Positions 1-9,103 of a DNA stretch of 64,000 nucleotides are shown piece by piece (the first letter of the stretch is position 1; every line of letters starts with the position of its first letter). The DNA is from Mariprofundus ferrooxydans PV-1. GTDB taxonomy: Bacteria; Pseudomonadota; Zetaproteobacteria; Mariprofundales; Mariprofundaceae. The notes beneath the pieces are model-generated. The model ran no database searches. It saw only the letters and a program-made list of their open reading frames with translations, and was not told the origin of the DNA. Made by a program: the position numbers and the translations under genes. Where the stretch lies: assembly GCF_000153765.1 (NCBI RefSeq), contig NZ_DS022295.1, positions 690,887-754,886 of the forward strand. Direction: 5' to 3'.

Positions 1-20
1 CAGACAAACCCCAGGTACAA

Positions 21-1310
21 ATGAAAGACGGGGCCAGCAGCAATATGAATGAAGCCGATGAGGTGGACGGTTACTTCGTACAGTTCAGCGAACTGGCAAA
101 CAGTGCTTCACAACAACAGGAAAACACGCCTGATGATGCAGACGAAGATCTGTTCATGAATTCGGACGAAGACCTGTTTGCCGGTGAAACGCCCTCCCCT
201 GCACCGGAGCAAAAGCCCATGATACACCCGCTTTCGCCACCAGCAGGCAAGCATAGAGCAGGACGCAGGATTGTAGCTGCCGCCCTGGCACTGGTGGCTG
301 TCGCGGGCGGCACCATGTACTGGCTTGCCACTCCGGAATCCGATCACCAAACCACTACTGACAGCCATACCCCTGCCACAACAATGACAGATAGCCAACT
401 GACGCCTCAGGAGCAGGCGATCAATGCGGCGGCCTACCCGGGTGAAGGTGTTGCCGATTCGAAAAAGCAGAAAAAACAATCGCCTGCCGAGCGCATCGCT
501 GCCGCAGAGAAGATACTGGCCGATGCCCGTGCAGCCAAAGCTAAAAACGTGCAGGCAACAAGTGCAACGACCGAAACAAATGCAAAACAGACGGCCAATG
601 CGCCAACTACCGCGGAACAAATTGAAACTGCCAAAGCCGAGCTGGCGGCCGAAAAGAAAAGGCTGGCCGATGCAGAAGCTGTTGCCGATAAAATTCGTCA
701 GGCAAAAGCCGACGCATTGCGGGAGGAGCAACGCCGGGCCAAGGCAGCCGCTGCAGTAAAACAGCTTGCAGAGAACAAGGCTGCAGCTGCCCGGAAAACG
801 GCCGGGAAACCGGCTACCGGAGAGAAAAGACCGGCAGCTCAACAGGTCGTCATCCGGGAGCACCAACCGATCAGCGACCACTCTGTCAGCAAAAAAATGC
901 GAACTCCCGGCCAGCGGCAGAACAAGGTCGGGCAGCTGGTTGTTGAGTACGGGGCTCTTGATGGCGGCGCATCGACCAGACCGACCGCCAAACCGGTTAC
1001 CTCCCCTGCAGTAACCCCTGTACATATAGATGCAGCTAAAGCAGGCAAGCAGACGCCTGCTCCGTCCGGACAGGCAGGTCGCTGGGCCGTTATCCTCACC
1101 TCGGCCAGTTCAGATAAATCCGCAAGGCAACAACGGGCTCGTATGCTTGAACTCGGTGTTCAGGCAGAGATAGCAAGAGTCACGAACCACGGTCGGGTTT
1201 TTCATCGCATCCAGATTACCGGTTTCGCAACCCGTCTGCAGGCACAGAAGCAGCTGGATCTCGTCAGCCGCAAGCTCGGACTACATGGTGCAAAAATAGA
1301 AAAACTGTAG
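21..1310 (+). CDS. SPOR-domain membrane protein
   Basis: Predicted single-pass inner-membrane protein of 429 residues. The N-terminal ~80 residues are acidic and cytoplasmic. A basic GRR stretch leads into one hydrophobic segment at about 83-103. A long Ala/Lys/Glu-rich, probably coiled-coil region follows (about 150-270), then a Pro/Thr linker. The C-terminal ~77 residues (from GRWAVIL, about 353) look like a SPOR domain, the fold that binds denuded septal peptidoglycan in division-associated proteins such as FtsN and DedD. The frame stays open to the left edge of the window without a stop, so the true start may lie upstream of this ATG. A role in cell division or envelope growth is inferred from the domain only. 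Confidence 0.75.
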   Translation: MKDGASSNMNEADEVDGYFVQFSELANSASQQQENTPDDADEDLFMNSDEDLFAGETPSPAPEQKPMIHPLSPPAGKHRAGRRIVAAALALVAVAGGTMYWLATPESDHQTTTDSHTPATTMTDSQLTPQEQAINAAAYPGEGVADSKKQKKQSPAERIAAAEKILADARAAKAKNVQATSATTETNAKQTANAPTTAEQIETAKAELAAEKKRLADAEAVADKIRQAKADALREEQRRAKAAAAVKQLAENKAAAARKTAGKPATGEKRPAAQQVVIREHQPISDHSVSKKMRTPGQRQNKVGQLVVEYGALDGGASTRPTAKPVTSPAVTPVHIDAAKAGKQTPAPSGQAGRWAVILTSASSDKSARQQRARMLELGVQAEIARVTNHGRVFHRIQITGFATRLQAQKQLDLVSRKLGLHGAKIEKL

Positions 1311-1390
1311 CTGTTTACTTTAAGCCACACCATTGACAGCCCGGCGACCGCTTCCTAACGTCGCGAAAATTTTTACCATAAGGATCTACA

Positions 1391-2692
1391 ATGTCAGATA
1401 TTTCCCGTTCCATGAATGATTTTGAACAGGCACAGAAGCTGTTGCCTGGCGGCGTCAATTCACCGGTACGTGCATTCAAGTCGGTCGGAGGTACGCCACG
1501 ATTTTTTGCCAGAGCTGCCGGCGCCTACGTCTGGGATGTGGATGATAACCGTTATATCGACTACGTCGGCTCATGGGGGCCGATGATTCTCGGCCACACC
1601 CATCCGGATGTTGTCAAAGGCGTGCAGGAAACTGCAGCGCTCGGCATGAGCTTCGGCGCACCGTGTGAGCTGGAGATCGATCTGGCCCGACTGGTGATTG
1701 ATATGGTGCCATCCATTGAGGTGGTTCGTTTTGTAAACTCAGGTTCAGAAGCAACGATGAGCGCCCTGCGTCTGGCGCGCGGCTTCACCGGCCGGGATAA
1801 ATTCATCAAATTTGACGGTGGTTATCACGGCCATGCTGACGGATTTCTGGTCAAGGCCGGTTCCGGTGCTGCCACCTTCGGCGAGCCTGACTCCGCCGGC
1901 GTCCCGGCAGACTATGCCAAGCTTACCCTGACCGCGCCGTTCAACGACATTGAAGCGGTCAAGAGCCTGTTCGCACAAAACAAAGGCGAAATCGCCTGCA
2001 TTATTGTCGAGCCGGTTCCCGGCAATACCGGTGTAATGTTGCTGCACGAAAACGGTTTCCTGCAACAACTGCGCGATATCTGTGATGCTGAAGGCGCGTT
2101 ACTGATCTTTGATGAAGTGATGTGCGGCTTCCGGGTTGGCGCAGGTGGGGCTCAGGAGCGTTTCGGAATCATGCCCGATCTGACCTGTCTGGGTAAAATT
2201 ATCGGTGGCGGCCTGCCGGTCGGCGCATACGGCGGCCGTGCGGAGATCATGCGCAAAATCTCTCCCGATGGTCCGGTCTATCAGGCAGGCACACTCTCCG
2301 GCAATCCGCTGGCCATGCGTGCGGGCCTTGAAACGCTGACACGCCTGCGCGCACCGGGCTTCTATGAGGAGCTGGAGCGCAAAACCACGCGTCTGGTGGA
2401 AGGGTTGCTGGCCGGCTGCAAGGCTGCCGGCGTCCCGGCTGTCGCCAATCAGGTCGGTGCGATGTTCACCGTGTTCTTCACGGAGCTTGATGCAGTCACC
2501 TGCTGTTCCGATGTCAGCAACCACTGCGATCTGGCCTTCTTCGGTCGTTTCTTCAATGCCATGCTCGATGAAGGCGTCTACCTGGCCCCATCCCAGTATG
2601 AGGCTGCCTTTATGAGTGCGGCTCACACCGATGCAGATATAGACGACACCATTGCCGCCGCCAAACGCGCGCTGAAGAGGGTCACAGCATGA
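1391..2692 (+). CDS. hemL: Glutamate-1-semialdehyde 2,1-aminomutase
   Basis: PLP-dependent enzyme that converts glutamate-1-semialdehyde to 5-aminolevulinate, the last step of the C5 route to tetrapyrroles. The 433-residue length is normal for HemL. The N-terminus has the family-typical [18 protein letters not shown]. The PLP lysine lies in [16 protein letters not shown] at about residue 269, and [11 protein letters not shown] is also typical of the family. AAGGAT lies about 8 bases before the ATG. The last four bases overlap the start of hisI (ATGA), so translation is probably coupled to the histidine genes downstream. Confidence 0.97.
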   Translation: MSDISRSMNDFEQAQKLLPGGVNSPVRAFKSVGGTPRFFARAAGAYVWDVDDNRYIDYVGSWGPMILGHTHPDVVKGVQETAALGMSFGAPCELEIDLARLVIDMVPSIEVVRFVNSGSEATMSALRLARGFTGRDKFIKFDGGYHGHADGFLVKAGSGAATFGEPDSAGVPADYAKLTLTAPFNDIEAVKSLFAQNKGEIACIIVEPVPGNTGVMLLHENGFLQQLRDICDAEGALLIFDEVMCGFRVGAGGAQERFGIMPDLTCLGKIIGGGLPVGAYGGRAEIMRKISPDGPVYQAGTLSGNPLAMRAGLETLTRLRAPGFYEELERKTTRLVEGLLAGCKAAGVPAVANQVGAMFTVFFTELDAVTCCSDVSNHCDLAFFGRFFNAMLDEGVYLAPSQYEAAFMSAAHTDADIDDTIAAAKRALKRVTA

Positions 2693-3060
2693 ATCAACTC
2701 GACCGTTTGCGCCTGATGGGCGAGATCAGTTTCAACGAGGCCGGACTCGTACCGGCCATTGCACAGAGCGTGGAAACCGGCCGTGTGCTGATGATGGCCT
2801 GGATGAATGAAGAAGCCGTGGAGCAGACACTGGATACGGGCTTCGCCCACTACTATAGCCGCTCCCGCAAAACACAGTGGAAGAAAGGTGAATCCTCCGG
2901 CCATGTGCAGAAGGTGGTGGAGATGTATCTGGACTGCGATGGTGACACGCTGCTTCTGCTTATTGAACAGAGCGGCCCTGCCTGCCATACCAACCGCGAA
3001 TCCTGTTTTTACAGGCTGAATCAGGGTGGTAAATGGGTCACAATTGAGGAGCCGCTATGA
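2689..3060 (+). CDS. hisI: Phosphoribosyl-AMP cyclohydrolase
   Basis: Third step of histidine biosynthesis: opens the purine ring of phosphoribosyl-AMP. 123 residues, a monofunctional HisI rather than the enterobacterial HisIE fusion. Zn/Mg-binding residues are visible in the segment ending [11 protein letters not shown] and in [13 protein letters not shown], and the WKKGESSGH region is typical. The start overlaps the hemL stop (ATGA), and the stop overlaps the hisE start in the same way. Confidence 0.96.
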   Translation: MNQLDRLRLMGEISFNEAGLVPAIAQSVETGRVLMMAWMNEEAVEQTLDTGFAHYYSRSRKTQWKKGESSGHVQKVVEMYLDCDGDTLLLLIEQSGPACHTNRESCFYRLNQGGKWVTIEEPL

Positions 3061-3377
3061 GTGATATTCTAAGCCAGCTGGCAACGATACTGGAGGCGCG
3101 CAAATCCGAATCCGCCGAATCATCGTATGTCGCCTCCCTCTACGCCAGGCCGGACAAGATGCTGGAAAAGATCGGTGAAGAGGCCGTGGAAACCATCATC
3201 GCTGCAAAAAACGGAGATCGCGAACAGATCATCTATGAAACAGCCGACCTGTGGTTTCACACCATGGTCATGCTGGCGCAAAAAGGTCTCTCCCCCGATG
3301 ATGTTCTCAATGAACTGGCCCGCCGCTTCGGTGTTTCAGGCCATGCCGAGAAAGCATCCAGAACAAAAACAGTTTAA
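3057..3377 (+). CDS. hisE: Phosphoribosyl-ATP pyrophosphatase
   Basis: Second step of histidine biosynthesis: hydrolyses phosphoribosyl-ATP to phosphoribosyl-AMP and pyrophosphate. 106 residues with the MazG-like all-alpha motif [17 protein letters not shown] followed by [13 protein letters not shown], which carries the Mg-binding acidic residues. It overlaps hisI by four bases. hisI and hisE being separate but adjacent genes is common outside the enteric bacteria. No other his genes are in the window. Confidence 0.96.
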   Translation: MSDILSQLATILEARKSESAESSYVASLYARPDKMLEKIGEEAVETIIAAKNGDREQIIYETADLWFHTMVMLAQKGLSPDDVLNELARRFGVSGHAEKASRTKTV

Positions 3378-3763
3378 CTCACGACAGGCATCGCTGATGC
3401 ACCCCTGATCACCGTGCAACTGCGTAGGAATCAGTCAAGCCGGTGTACGGCCTTTGCCACGAGGTTGTTTTATTGCACTACCGGCACACCGTAGTTGTTG
3501 CAGTAAGCTCATTTACAGAAACTTGTCATAAATAGCATCGCACTCAGGCGAAAGGCCAGGATGCGAGACTGAAAAATATTTACTCTCCAAAATAAAAATC
3601 CCCCTGGCTGTTACCAGCCAGGGGGATTTCATCATTGGAACGCGGTTCGCTTCAACGTGTCAGATAAACCGCTTGTCCGACAGCTTTCGTAATGCAGCTG
3701 TTTAGATTTTACCTGCCTTTCACAGCATCAAACAGCGCTGCTGCTGCTTCATCTTCGTGAACT
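3378..3763. other. Intergenic region after hisE
   Basis: No credible coding frame. An imperfect inverted pair (CCGGTGTACGG near 3438 and CCGGCACACCG near 3480) lies here. A strong terminator hairpin is listed separately at 3596-3629. Confidence 0.6.
3596..3629. terminator. Strong hairpin terminator after hisE
   Basis: A perfect 15-bp stem (3596-3610 pairing with 3615-3629) closes a TTAC loop. A-rich sequence precedes it and ATTTC follows, so it could act in both directions: for the hemL-hisI-hisE operon and for the small minus-strand gene at 3764-4069. Confidence 0.8.
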
Positions 3764-4069
3764 TTAAATTGACTTGAACTGTCCCGTCATCATGCCTGCC
3801 CTTTTCTTCCATTTTGCATCAGCAGCAGCCAGGTTTGCGCGTCTCTCCACTTTAAAGCCCATCCTTAAAAACCTTTGCGCAGGTTTCAGACGCTGCGCAT
3901 AATGCCTTTGCCAACACCTGCGCCAGTCACGAACTACCTTGTGCTTATCCAACAGCATGGGCAAGCGCTTGCGACTATCAACGCTGAAAACGCCTGGCGA
4001 TGCAAGTGGTACCAGTGTGCCATATACTCTAAGCGCGCTACCGGCAGCAATCATCATTAATTTCTTCAT
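3764..4069 (-). CDS. Small exported protein, unknown
   Basis: About 101 residues from the ATG at 4069 (MKKLMMIAAG). A second ATG lies 12 bases upstream. The N-terminus is Lys-Lys followed by a short hydrophobic stretch, compatible with a signal peptide. The rest is strongly basic (many Arg and Lys, WRRCWQRHYAQR). GAGAGGA lies about 11 bases before the chosen start. No recognised domain. It stands alone, oriented toward the terminator at 3596-3629. It may be a real small periplasmic protein, but length and composition alone give modest certainty. Confidence 0.45.
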   Translation of the reverse strand: MKKLMMIAAGSALRVYGTLVPLASPGVFSVDSRKRLPMLLDKHKVVRDWRRCWQRHYAQRLKPAQRFLRMGFKVERRANLAAADAKWKKRAGMMTGQFKSI

Positions 4070-4425
4070 AATATCCAACATCCTCTCTCGAATTTTCGAA
4101 CATCAGCTGCTATCGCAAGCTGGGCTAGCGCCTAACACTGATAGAATTTGCTTGCAATGACAAATAAAACTTACTGTCGCACAAAATACACACCTTGCCA
4201 TTTGTGATCATGTATGCGTTATAAACACTCATATTTTTGCATTGCCAAGAACAATATATTGTAGTAATTTCAGTGTGTACAAACCAGCGCGGCAAGTAGC
4301 TGCTCCTGCTTAAAAAGAGGACTTATCATCGTAAAACTTCTTTAAGTAATAGATCATAGTGTCTCAATTATTGTCAGCTCTTTATTGCATCACGTAGTTA
4401 TGAAAGCCTGCCCGGCATGGTGAAC
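4070..4425. other. AT-rich intergenic region
   Basis: No convincing gene. The stretch is AT-rich relative to its neighbours and probably contains the diverging promoters of the small minus-strand gene and the GreAB-like gene. I see no repeat or RNA structure I can name. Confidence 0.5.
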
Positions 4426-4902
4426 ATGGATAAACAGAAAGTTCTGACTCTGATCATTGCGCAGCTAAGCGCTGATCTGGACGTATGTGAGCAGGCCGTG
4501 TCTATTGCCCGCGATACGGCGGTGCATGCCGACTGCCTGGGCTCCAGCAAGTATGAGACAATGGGGCTGGAAGCCTCCTATCTGGCTCAGGGTCAGGGAA
4601 AGCGACTGTTGGAGGTAGAGCGCGCCCTCGCCTACTTCGAGCAGCTCTCACTACCCGCTCCGTCTCCGGTTATCGGTTTATCATCACTGGTCGTACTGGC
4701 GGATGAACATCATGAGCAACGATACCTGTGGCTGGCAGCTGATGCAGGCGGCCTGAAGATAGATTACGCCGACACACCAATCACCATAATCACAGTCAAG
4801 TCACCTCTGGGCAGCGCATTGGTTGGTAAAGCTGCAGGTGACGAATTTGAGATCTGCATCGCCGGAAAAACACGGGCCTATACCGTTGTCTCGACCTGCT
4901 GA
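4426..4902 (+). CDS. GreA/GreB C-terminal-domain-like protein
   Basis: About 158 residues. The C-terminal third (ITVKSPLGSALVGKAAGDEF) matches the FKBP-like C-terminal domain of GreA/GreB transcript-cleavage factors, which binds at the RNA polymerase secondary channel. The N-terminal half is helical (LLEVERALAYFEQL) but lacks the usual acidic coiled-coil tip, so cleavage activity is doubtful. Such GreAB-like proteins occur in many proteobacteria with no settled role. An in-frame GTG/ATG nine bases upstream is an alternative start. Confidence 0.75.
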   Translation: MDKQKVLTLIIAQLSADLDVCEQAVSIARDTAVHADCLGSSKYETMGLEASYLAQGQGKRLLEVERALAYFEQLSLPAPSPVIGLSSLVVLADEHHEQRYLWLAADAGGLKIDYADTPITIITVKSPLGSALVGKAAGDEFEICIAGKTRAYTVVSTC

Positions 4903-4930
4903 ACATACGCTGCCCCGTCCCGCTCTCCGG

Positions 4931-5224
4931 ATGAAGCACGATACGCAAACCGGCGAGGCTGAATGGTCTCTCTATATGATTCGCTGCAAGGGCGGCCAGC
5001 TCTATACCGGAATTACTACGCATGTGGAGCGACGGCTTGCCGAGCATCAGTCCGGAAAAGGGGCAAAGTTCCTGCGAGGAAAAGGCCCTCTGGTACTGGC
5101 GTTCCAGCGCAACATAGGCTCACACTCCGAGGCCCTCAAAACCGAAGCGGCGATAAAAAAAATGGCAAAAGCGGACAAAGAGAGAATCATCAGCCATGGC
5201 TGGCCGGAAACCATACTGAAATAA
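4931..5224 (+). CDS. GIY-YIG domain protein (YhbQ/UPF0213-like)
   Basis: 97 residues. The GIY-YIG hallmarks are visible: WSLYMIRCKGGQLYTGIT carries the two Tyr-containing strands, ERRLAEHQSGKGAKF the conserved Arg and His, and EALKTEAAIKKM the catalytic Glu region. The family is a small nuclease-like domain related to UvrC and homing endonuclease N-termini; the cellular role of stand-alone members is unsettled. A longer in-frame start at 4823 would overlap the upstream gene. The ATG at 4931 gives the normal family length. Confidence 0.85.
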   Translation: MKHDTQTGEAEWSLYMIRCKGGQLYTGITTHVERRLAEHQSGKGAKFLRGKGPLVLAFQRNIGSHSEALKTEAAIKKMAKADKERIISHGWPETILK

Positions 5225-5351
5225 CACGGCGCAACCGGCGAGGCCACTACCACATTGGTCAAATCACACGCACTGCTGTATGCTGTCATCTCCGCGTAGT
5301 GAATCTGTTGAATCACGCATGCTGCGTATGACGGATTTAGCAGAGGTTATA

Positions 5352-6005
5352 ATGGCAGCAGTACGCGTCCAATATCAGACTATCGAGTTTGGCAACGTAG
5401 ATATTCATCTCCGCACTTTACGAGACAATCAGGAATTTTCTGATGATGCCGGTGTAGCCGAAAAGCTTGGCATATCATCAGCCTCATGGCCCCTGTTCGG
5501 TATTGTATGGCCTTCAGGAGAGGTACTGGCCCACTTGATGTTCGATTACCGCATTGAGGGCAAACGGATTCTGGAGGTGGGTTGCGGCATTGCCCTCTCC
5601 AGCCTGGTTCTCAATCATCGCCACGCAGATATCACTGCTACCGATTTTCATCCGGAAGCCGGGTCATTCCTGCAGAAAAATACCGCGCTCAATGGTGATA
5701 AAGCTATCCCGTTCATACGCACCGGCTGGCAGGATGGTGATCGCAGATTGGGCAAGTTTGACCTGATCATCGGCAGTGATCTGCTCTATGAACAGGGGCA
5801 TGCAGAAATGCTGTCGGGCTTCATTAATGATCATGCCAAAGCCCACTGTGAAGTCATTATTGTTGATCCGGGTCGCGGTCGCCATGCCCGCTTCAGCAAA
5901 CAGATGATCACTTTTGGTTACTCACACAGGCAGAGTCGACCTGAAAACACCGTCTATCTGGATAAACCGCTGCCAAGAGGCCAGATTTTACGCTATCAGC
6001 GTTAA
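5352..6005 (+). CDS. Class I SAM-dependent methyltransferase
   Basis: About 217 residues from the ATG at 5352 (GAGGTT just upstream); in-frame ATGs further up (5280, 5328) are alternatives. SAM-binding motif I is ILEVGCGIALSSLVL, the acidic loop is ITATDFHP, and motif IV is FDLIIGSDLLYE. This arrangement resembles the lysine methyltransferase group (Methyltransf_16, nicotinamide N-methyltransferase-like). The substrate cannot be read from the sequence. It stands alone between the GIY-YIG gene and phnA. Confidence 0.8.
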   Translation: MAAVRVQYQTIEFGNVDIHLRTLRDNQEFSDDAGVAEKLGISSASWPLFGIVWPSGEVLAHLMFDYRIEGKRILEVGCGIALSSLVLNHRHADITATDFHPEAGSFLQKNTALNGDKAIPFIRTGWQDGDRRLGKFDLIIGSDLLYEQGHAEMLSGFINDHAKAHCEVIIVDPGRGRHARFSKQMITFGYSHRQSRPENTVYLDKPLPRGQILRYQR

Positions 6006-6251
6006 ACCGGAGAGTCGTTTATCAATAAACGCTCGAACATGGTGAGGATTAACAGAGGGCCAATCATAATACATGGCGCATACATGGTTATAATAGATAC
6101 CACAAAATCGTTGCCTGCAAAATCGGAGGACACCGATCCCATAACGTAATTGACATCATACGATTGTAGTCCAAGGCTTCGCCGATAAAAATTCAGGCGG
6201 CTTACGAGCAACTCCGGCATAGCGCCATTAGCCCCGAAGGATCGATAAACC

Positions 6252-6845
6252 ATGACAGAAAAAGCATTACTGGCGCGTAGCGAAGGCAAATGTGAATTAT
6301 GCAGCGCAGTTGATAACCTGGGAGTCTATGCAATTCCTCCTGCCTCCGACGGGAGCGCGGATCAGTCTGTACTGATCTGTTCCACCTGCCGTAATCAGAT
6401 CGAACATCCGGAGATGGTGGATGCCAACCACTGGCGCTGTCTGAACGATAGCATGTGGAGTCAGGTGCCTGCAGTACAGGTCATGGCCTGGCGCATGCTC
6501 ACCCGCCTCAGAGGCGAAGGCTGGCCGCAGGATCTGCTTGATATGATGTATCTGGATGATGAAACCCGCACCTGGGCCGAAGCCGAAAGCGCCGGCGAAG
6601 CGGATAAAATTATTCACCGTGACTGTAATGGTGCAGTGCTTGAGGCAGGCGACACGGTGACCCTGACCAAGGATCTCGATGTCAAAGGCTCCAGCATCAC
6701 AGCCAAACGCGGCACAGCTGTACGTAATATCCGTCTGGTACAGGACAATGCCGAACAGATCGAAGGACGCGTAGATGGTCAGCAGATCGTGATTCTGACC
6801 AAATTCGTCAGAAGTAACGTGCATGAGCGACTGCCTGTTCTGTAA
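6252..6845 (+). CDS. PhnA-family zinc-ribbon protein (YjdM-like)
   Basis: 197 residues. The N-terminal zinc ribbon has two Cys pairs (CELC near residue 15 and CSTC near 43). The C-terminal part carries the PhnA beta domain (DCNGAVLEAGDTVTLTKDLD and VKGSSITAKRGT). The family is historically linked with alkylphosphonate genes, but stand-alone members have no established reaction and no phosphonate genes are nearby. Its 3' end overlaps the HIT-family gene by 23 bases, starting a compact chain of four genes. Confidence 0.88.
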   Translation: MTEKALLARSEGKCELCSAVDNLGVYAIPPASDGSADQSVLICSTCRNQIEHPEMVDANHWRCLNDSMWSQVPAVQVMAWRMLTRLRGEGWPQDLLDMMYLDDETRTWAEAESAGEADKIIHRDCNGAVLEAGDTVTLTKDLDVKGSSITAKRGTAVRNIRLVQDNAEQIEGRVDGQQIVILTKFVRSNVHERLPVL

Positions 6846-7152
6846 AATCATCGCCGGTGATATCCCGTCGGATAAAGTCTACGAGGATGATGATGTCTAC
6901 GCCTTCAGGGATATTCACCCCAAGGCCCCGACACATGTACTGGTCATCCCGAAGCAGCATGTCGCCACCCTCTCCGACTGCGATGACCCGGCCCTGCTGG
7001 GGCTGCTGATGAATCGGGTGCGTACCATTGCCGATGATGTATTAAACCTTGCTGCAGGCTATCGCATCGTGATCAACGTACGCGCAGGCGGCGGACAGGA
7101 AGTATTCCATCTGCATGTGCATATCCTCGGAGGCAAGAAGCTCCCGTTTTGA
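6823..7152 (+). CDS. HIT-family nucleotide hydrolase (HinT-like)
   Basis: 109 residues. The signature histidine triad is HLHVHILGG near the C-terminus, and the N-terminal CLFCKIIAGDIPSDKVYED is typical of the HinT/PKCI branch. These enzymes hydrolyse adenosine phosphoramidates and aminoacyl-AMP. The gene starts inside the end of phnA and its stop overlaps the TTG start of the next gene. Confidence 0.93.
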   Translation: MSDCLFCKIIAGDIPSDKVYEDDDVYAFRDIHPKAPTHVLVIPKQHVATLSDCDDPALLGLLMNRVRTIADDVLNLAAGYRIVINVRAGGGQEVFHLHVHILGGKKLPF

Positions 7153-7664
7153 GCAGGCACAACAAGCGCCCCCACTCCCATCTCACCGGGCTGCAAAGTG
7201 GCCTGACCGCACTCCTGGGTGAGGATTCTCTGGAACAGTTGATCGGCATTGCCCGGCTACGCCGGGCATGGCCGCATATAGTCGGCCCGATGATGGCCGG
7301 TCGCACTGAACCGGTCAGCATCGAGCACCTGAGCGACAACGGTATATGCCTGTGGGTTGCCGTCGATCACCCCATCATGGCGCAACAGATCCGTTTTTTG
7401 CGCGACGATATTCGCAAGGCTTGTTTCAAGCATGCGCGCATGACCAATCTGCATCAAATCCGCAGCCGCGTTCAACCGGGAGCCGGCATCAAGGTAAAGG
7501 TAAAGCAGCAGGTCAAAGCAGTGCCGGTCACCTTCAGTCGTAAACGGGAGCTTGCACTGGGCGTGGCATGCATAAAGGATCGCACACTGAGAAGAGCGGC
7601 CTTTCAGGCGCGCCTTGCACAACTGGCCTATGATATGGCCCCACACGAAGGAGATCATGAATGA
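7149..7664 (+). CDS. DUF721/DciA-like protein
   Basis: 171 residues from a TTG start that overlaps the HIT stop codon. The core LRRAWPHIVGPMMAGRTEPVS followed by a basic strand region is the DUF721 pattern, the family of DciA, which helps load the DnaB helicase in bacteria lacking DnaC. The C-terminal ~70 residues are basic and less conserved. The helicase-loader role is inferred from the family. The stop overlaps the following Tim44-like start. Confidence 0.7.
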   Translation: MSRHNKRPHSHLTGLQSGLTALLGEDSLEQLIGIARLRRAWPHIVGPMMAGRTEPVSIEHLSDNGICLWVAVDHPIMAQQIRFLRDDIRKACFKHARMTNLHQIRSRVQPGAGIKVKVKQQVKAVPVTFSRKRELALGVACIKDRTLRRAAFQARLAQLAYDMAPHEGDHE

Positions 7665-8530
7665 AACAATTCTTACTGCTGGTTATGATGGCAGCATTTG
7701 GACTATCCCTGTTCGGACTCGCGGATGATGCCGATGCCCGTCGCTTTGGTGGCGGCTTCAGCTTCGGTAAACAGCGTATGCACACCCCGTCACAGCCACG
7801 CTCATTCTCTCAGCAAAAGGCCGCGCCTAAAGCAACAGGTCAGCGCGGCAGCGCCCGCACAGGCATGATGGGGATGCTCGGCGGACTGGCCATGGGTGGA
7901 CTGCTCGGCGCCCTCTTCTTCGGCGGTGCATTTGAAGGCATCAATTTTCTCGATATTGTCATGATCGGCGCTGTGCTGGCCCTGTTATTTTTCTTCCTGC
8001 GCAAGCGCTCAACACCTGCACAGCCCTCTTATGCCGGCGGCCAGCCTATGCATGATTATGGGCAGAGTTATACCACCGACGTCGAAGATCAGGTGTATGA
8101 AGAGAATACCCCGCGCGATCCGGTTGGTACCGCCCTGCGCCCTGATATTGATGAGAAACATTTTATCCCGGCGGCAAAACAGATTTATGTGCGTATGCAG
8201 AAGGCCTGGGATAACGGCGACACCGAAGACATCCGAAAATTCTGCACAGCTGAAATCGCAGAGCGCATTGCCAGCGATATGAAGCCGGGCACGGAGAATC
8301 GCACGGAAGTGGCCACACTGAATGCCGAGCTCGCCGATTCATGGGTCGAGTCCGATCTGGAATGGGTCGCTGTCAACTTCACCGCCATGCTGCGCGAGCA
8401 GACACTCGACGCATCAGGCACGACATTGGATGATCAGACGGCTGAAGTAAATGAGGTATGGATTTTCCAGCATGCTCCAAAATCGGACGATCCGACCTGG
8501 TATCTGGCAGGCATCCAGCAAGCCGGCTAG
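7661..8530 (+). CDS. Tim44-like domain protein
   Basis: 289 residues. An N-terminal signal peptide or membrane anchor (MKQFLLLVMMAAFGL) is followed by an FGGGFSFGKQR segment typical of bacterial Tim44-like proteins. A Gly-rich then strongly hydrophobic membrane region lies at about 70-115. The C-terminal ~145 residues form the Tim44-like NTF2-fold domain (FIPAAKQIYVRMQKAWDNGD onward, ending in WYLAGIQQ). The cellular role in bacteria is not established. It is the last gene of the phnA-HIT-DUF721-Tim44 chain and is followed by a clear terminator. Confidence 0.85.
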   Translation: MKQFLLLVMMAAFGLSLFGLADDADARRFGGGFSFGKQRMHTPSQPRSFSQQKAAPKATGQRGSARTGMMGMLGGLAMGGLLGALFFGGAFEGINFLDIVMIGAVLALLFFFLRKRSTPAQPSYAGGQPMHDYGQSYTTDVEDQVYEENTPRDPVGTALRPDIDEKHFIPAAKQIYVRMQKAWDNGDTEDIRKFCTAEIAERIASDMKPGTENRTEVATLNAELADSWVESDLEWVAVNFTAMLREQTLDASGTTLDDQTAEVNEVWIFQHAPKSDDPTWYLAGIQQAG

Positions 8531-8550
8531 GCATCACTCATCTGTAAACA

Positions 8551-8582
8551 AAAAAGGCTGACCTTTACGGTCAGCCTTTTTT
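8551..8582 (+). terminator. Rho-independent terminator
   Basis: Stem GGCTGACC (8556-8563) / GGTCAGCC (8569-8576) with a TTTAC loop, an A-run before it and TTTTTTGTT after it. It closes the phnA to Tim44-like unit. Confidence 0.93.
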
Positions 8583-8794
8583 GTTGGATGGATGGTCTGA
8601 ATAAATCTTCCACCTGATCAACCGCATGTTTTCAGCGATGCCTCTTGGTCACTCTGCCTGCTTTGTAATGCATCAGGTCTAATGTGTGTCTGCATCGCTT
8701 CGTGCTACATCCGAATGTGAACTATCCCATGATGCTTTCGAACCAACGCAAATAGGGCAATAACCGAAGCGGCTACTGCCCCCCCAGCCAAGGG

Positions 8795-9103
8795 CTACAG
8801 TCTTCCCGATGAATCCACCCGACAAACCCAGTACACACCCTGATTTCGCTCATTAATCATCGCTTCGCGCAGGTGAGCAAGCACCGGCTCCACATCGTCA
8901 TCCGCAAGTAATACTTCCACCTTGATGCGCGGAGTATAGCCGACGACACGATCCCGACTCGAAAGAAACGGGTCGGTATCAACGTGGCTACCATGTCCCT
9001 GTACCGGGGTAAACGTGAAGCCACTGACCTGTTCGATATCACGCAGGGTGTCGGACAATTGATGTTGCATATTGGCATGAGTCACGAGGTTCAGCATCTT
9101 CAT
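8795..9103 (-). CDS. P-II-like / DUF3240-type protein
   Basis: 102 residues with a P-II-like ferredoxin fold pattern: an N-terminal MLNLVTHANMQHQL strand-helix, a loop with GHGSHVDTDPF, then IKVEVLLADDDVEPVLAHL. Small proteins of this kind are often the last gene of heavy-metal RND operons and are thought to be regulatory or metal-binding; the His-rich loop suits that idea. Its ATG overlaps the stop of the RND pump gene (ATGA), so it is co-translated with the pump. Confidence 0.75.
   Translation of the reverse strand: MKMLNLVTHANMQHQLSDTLRDIEQVSGFTFTPVQGHGSHVDTDPFLSSRDRVVGYTPRIKVEVLLADDDVEPVLAHLREAMINERNQGVYWVCRVDSSGRL

Noticed and set aside
6002-6289. Minus-strand frame of 95 codons between the methyltransferase and phnA
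   Set aside because: No ribosome site, no recognisable composition, and it overlaps the start of phnA. The 246-bp gap otherwise shows nothing specific.
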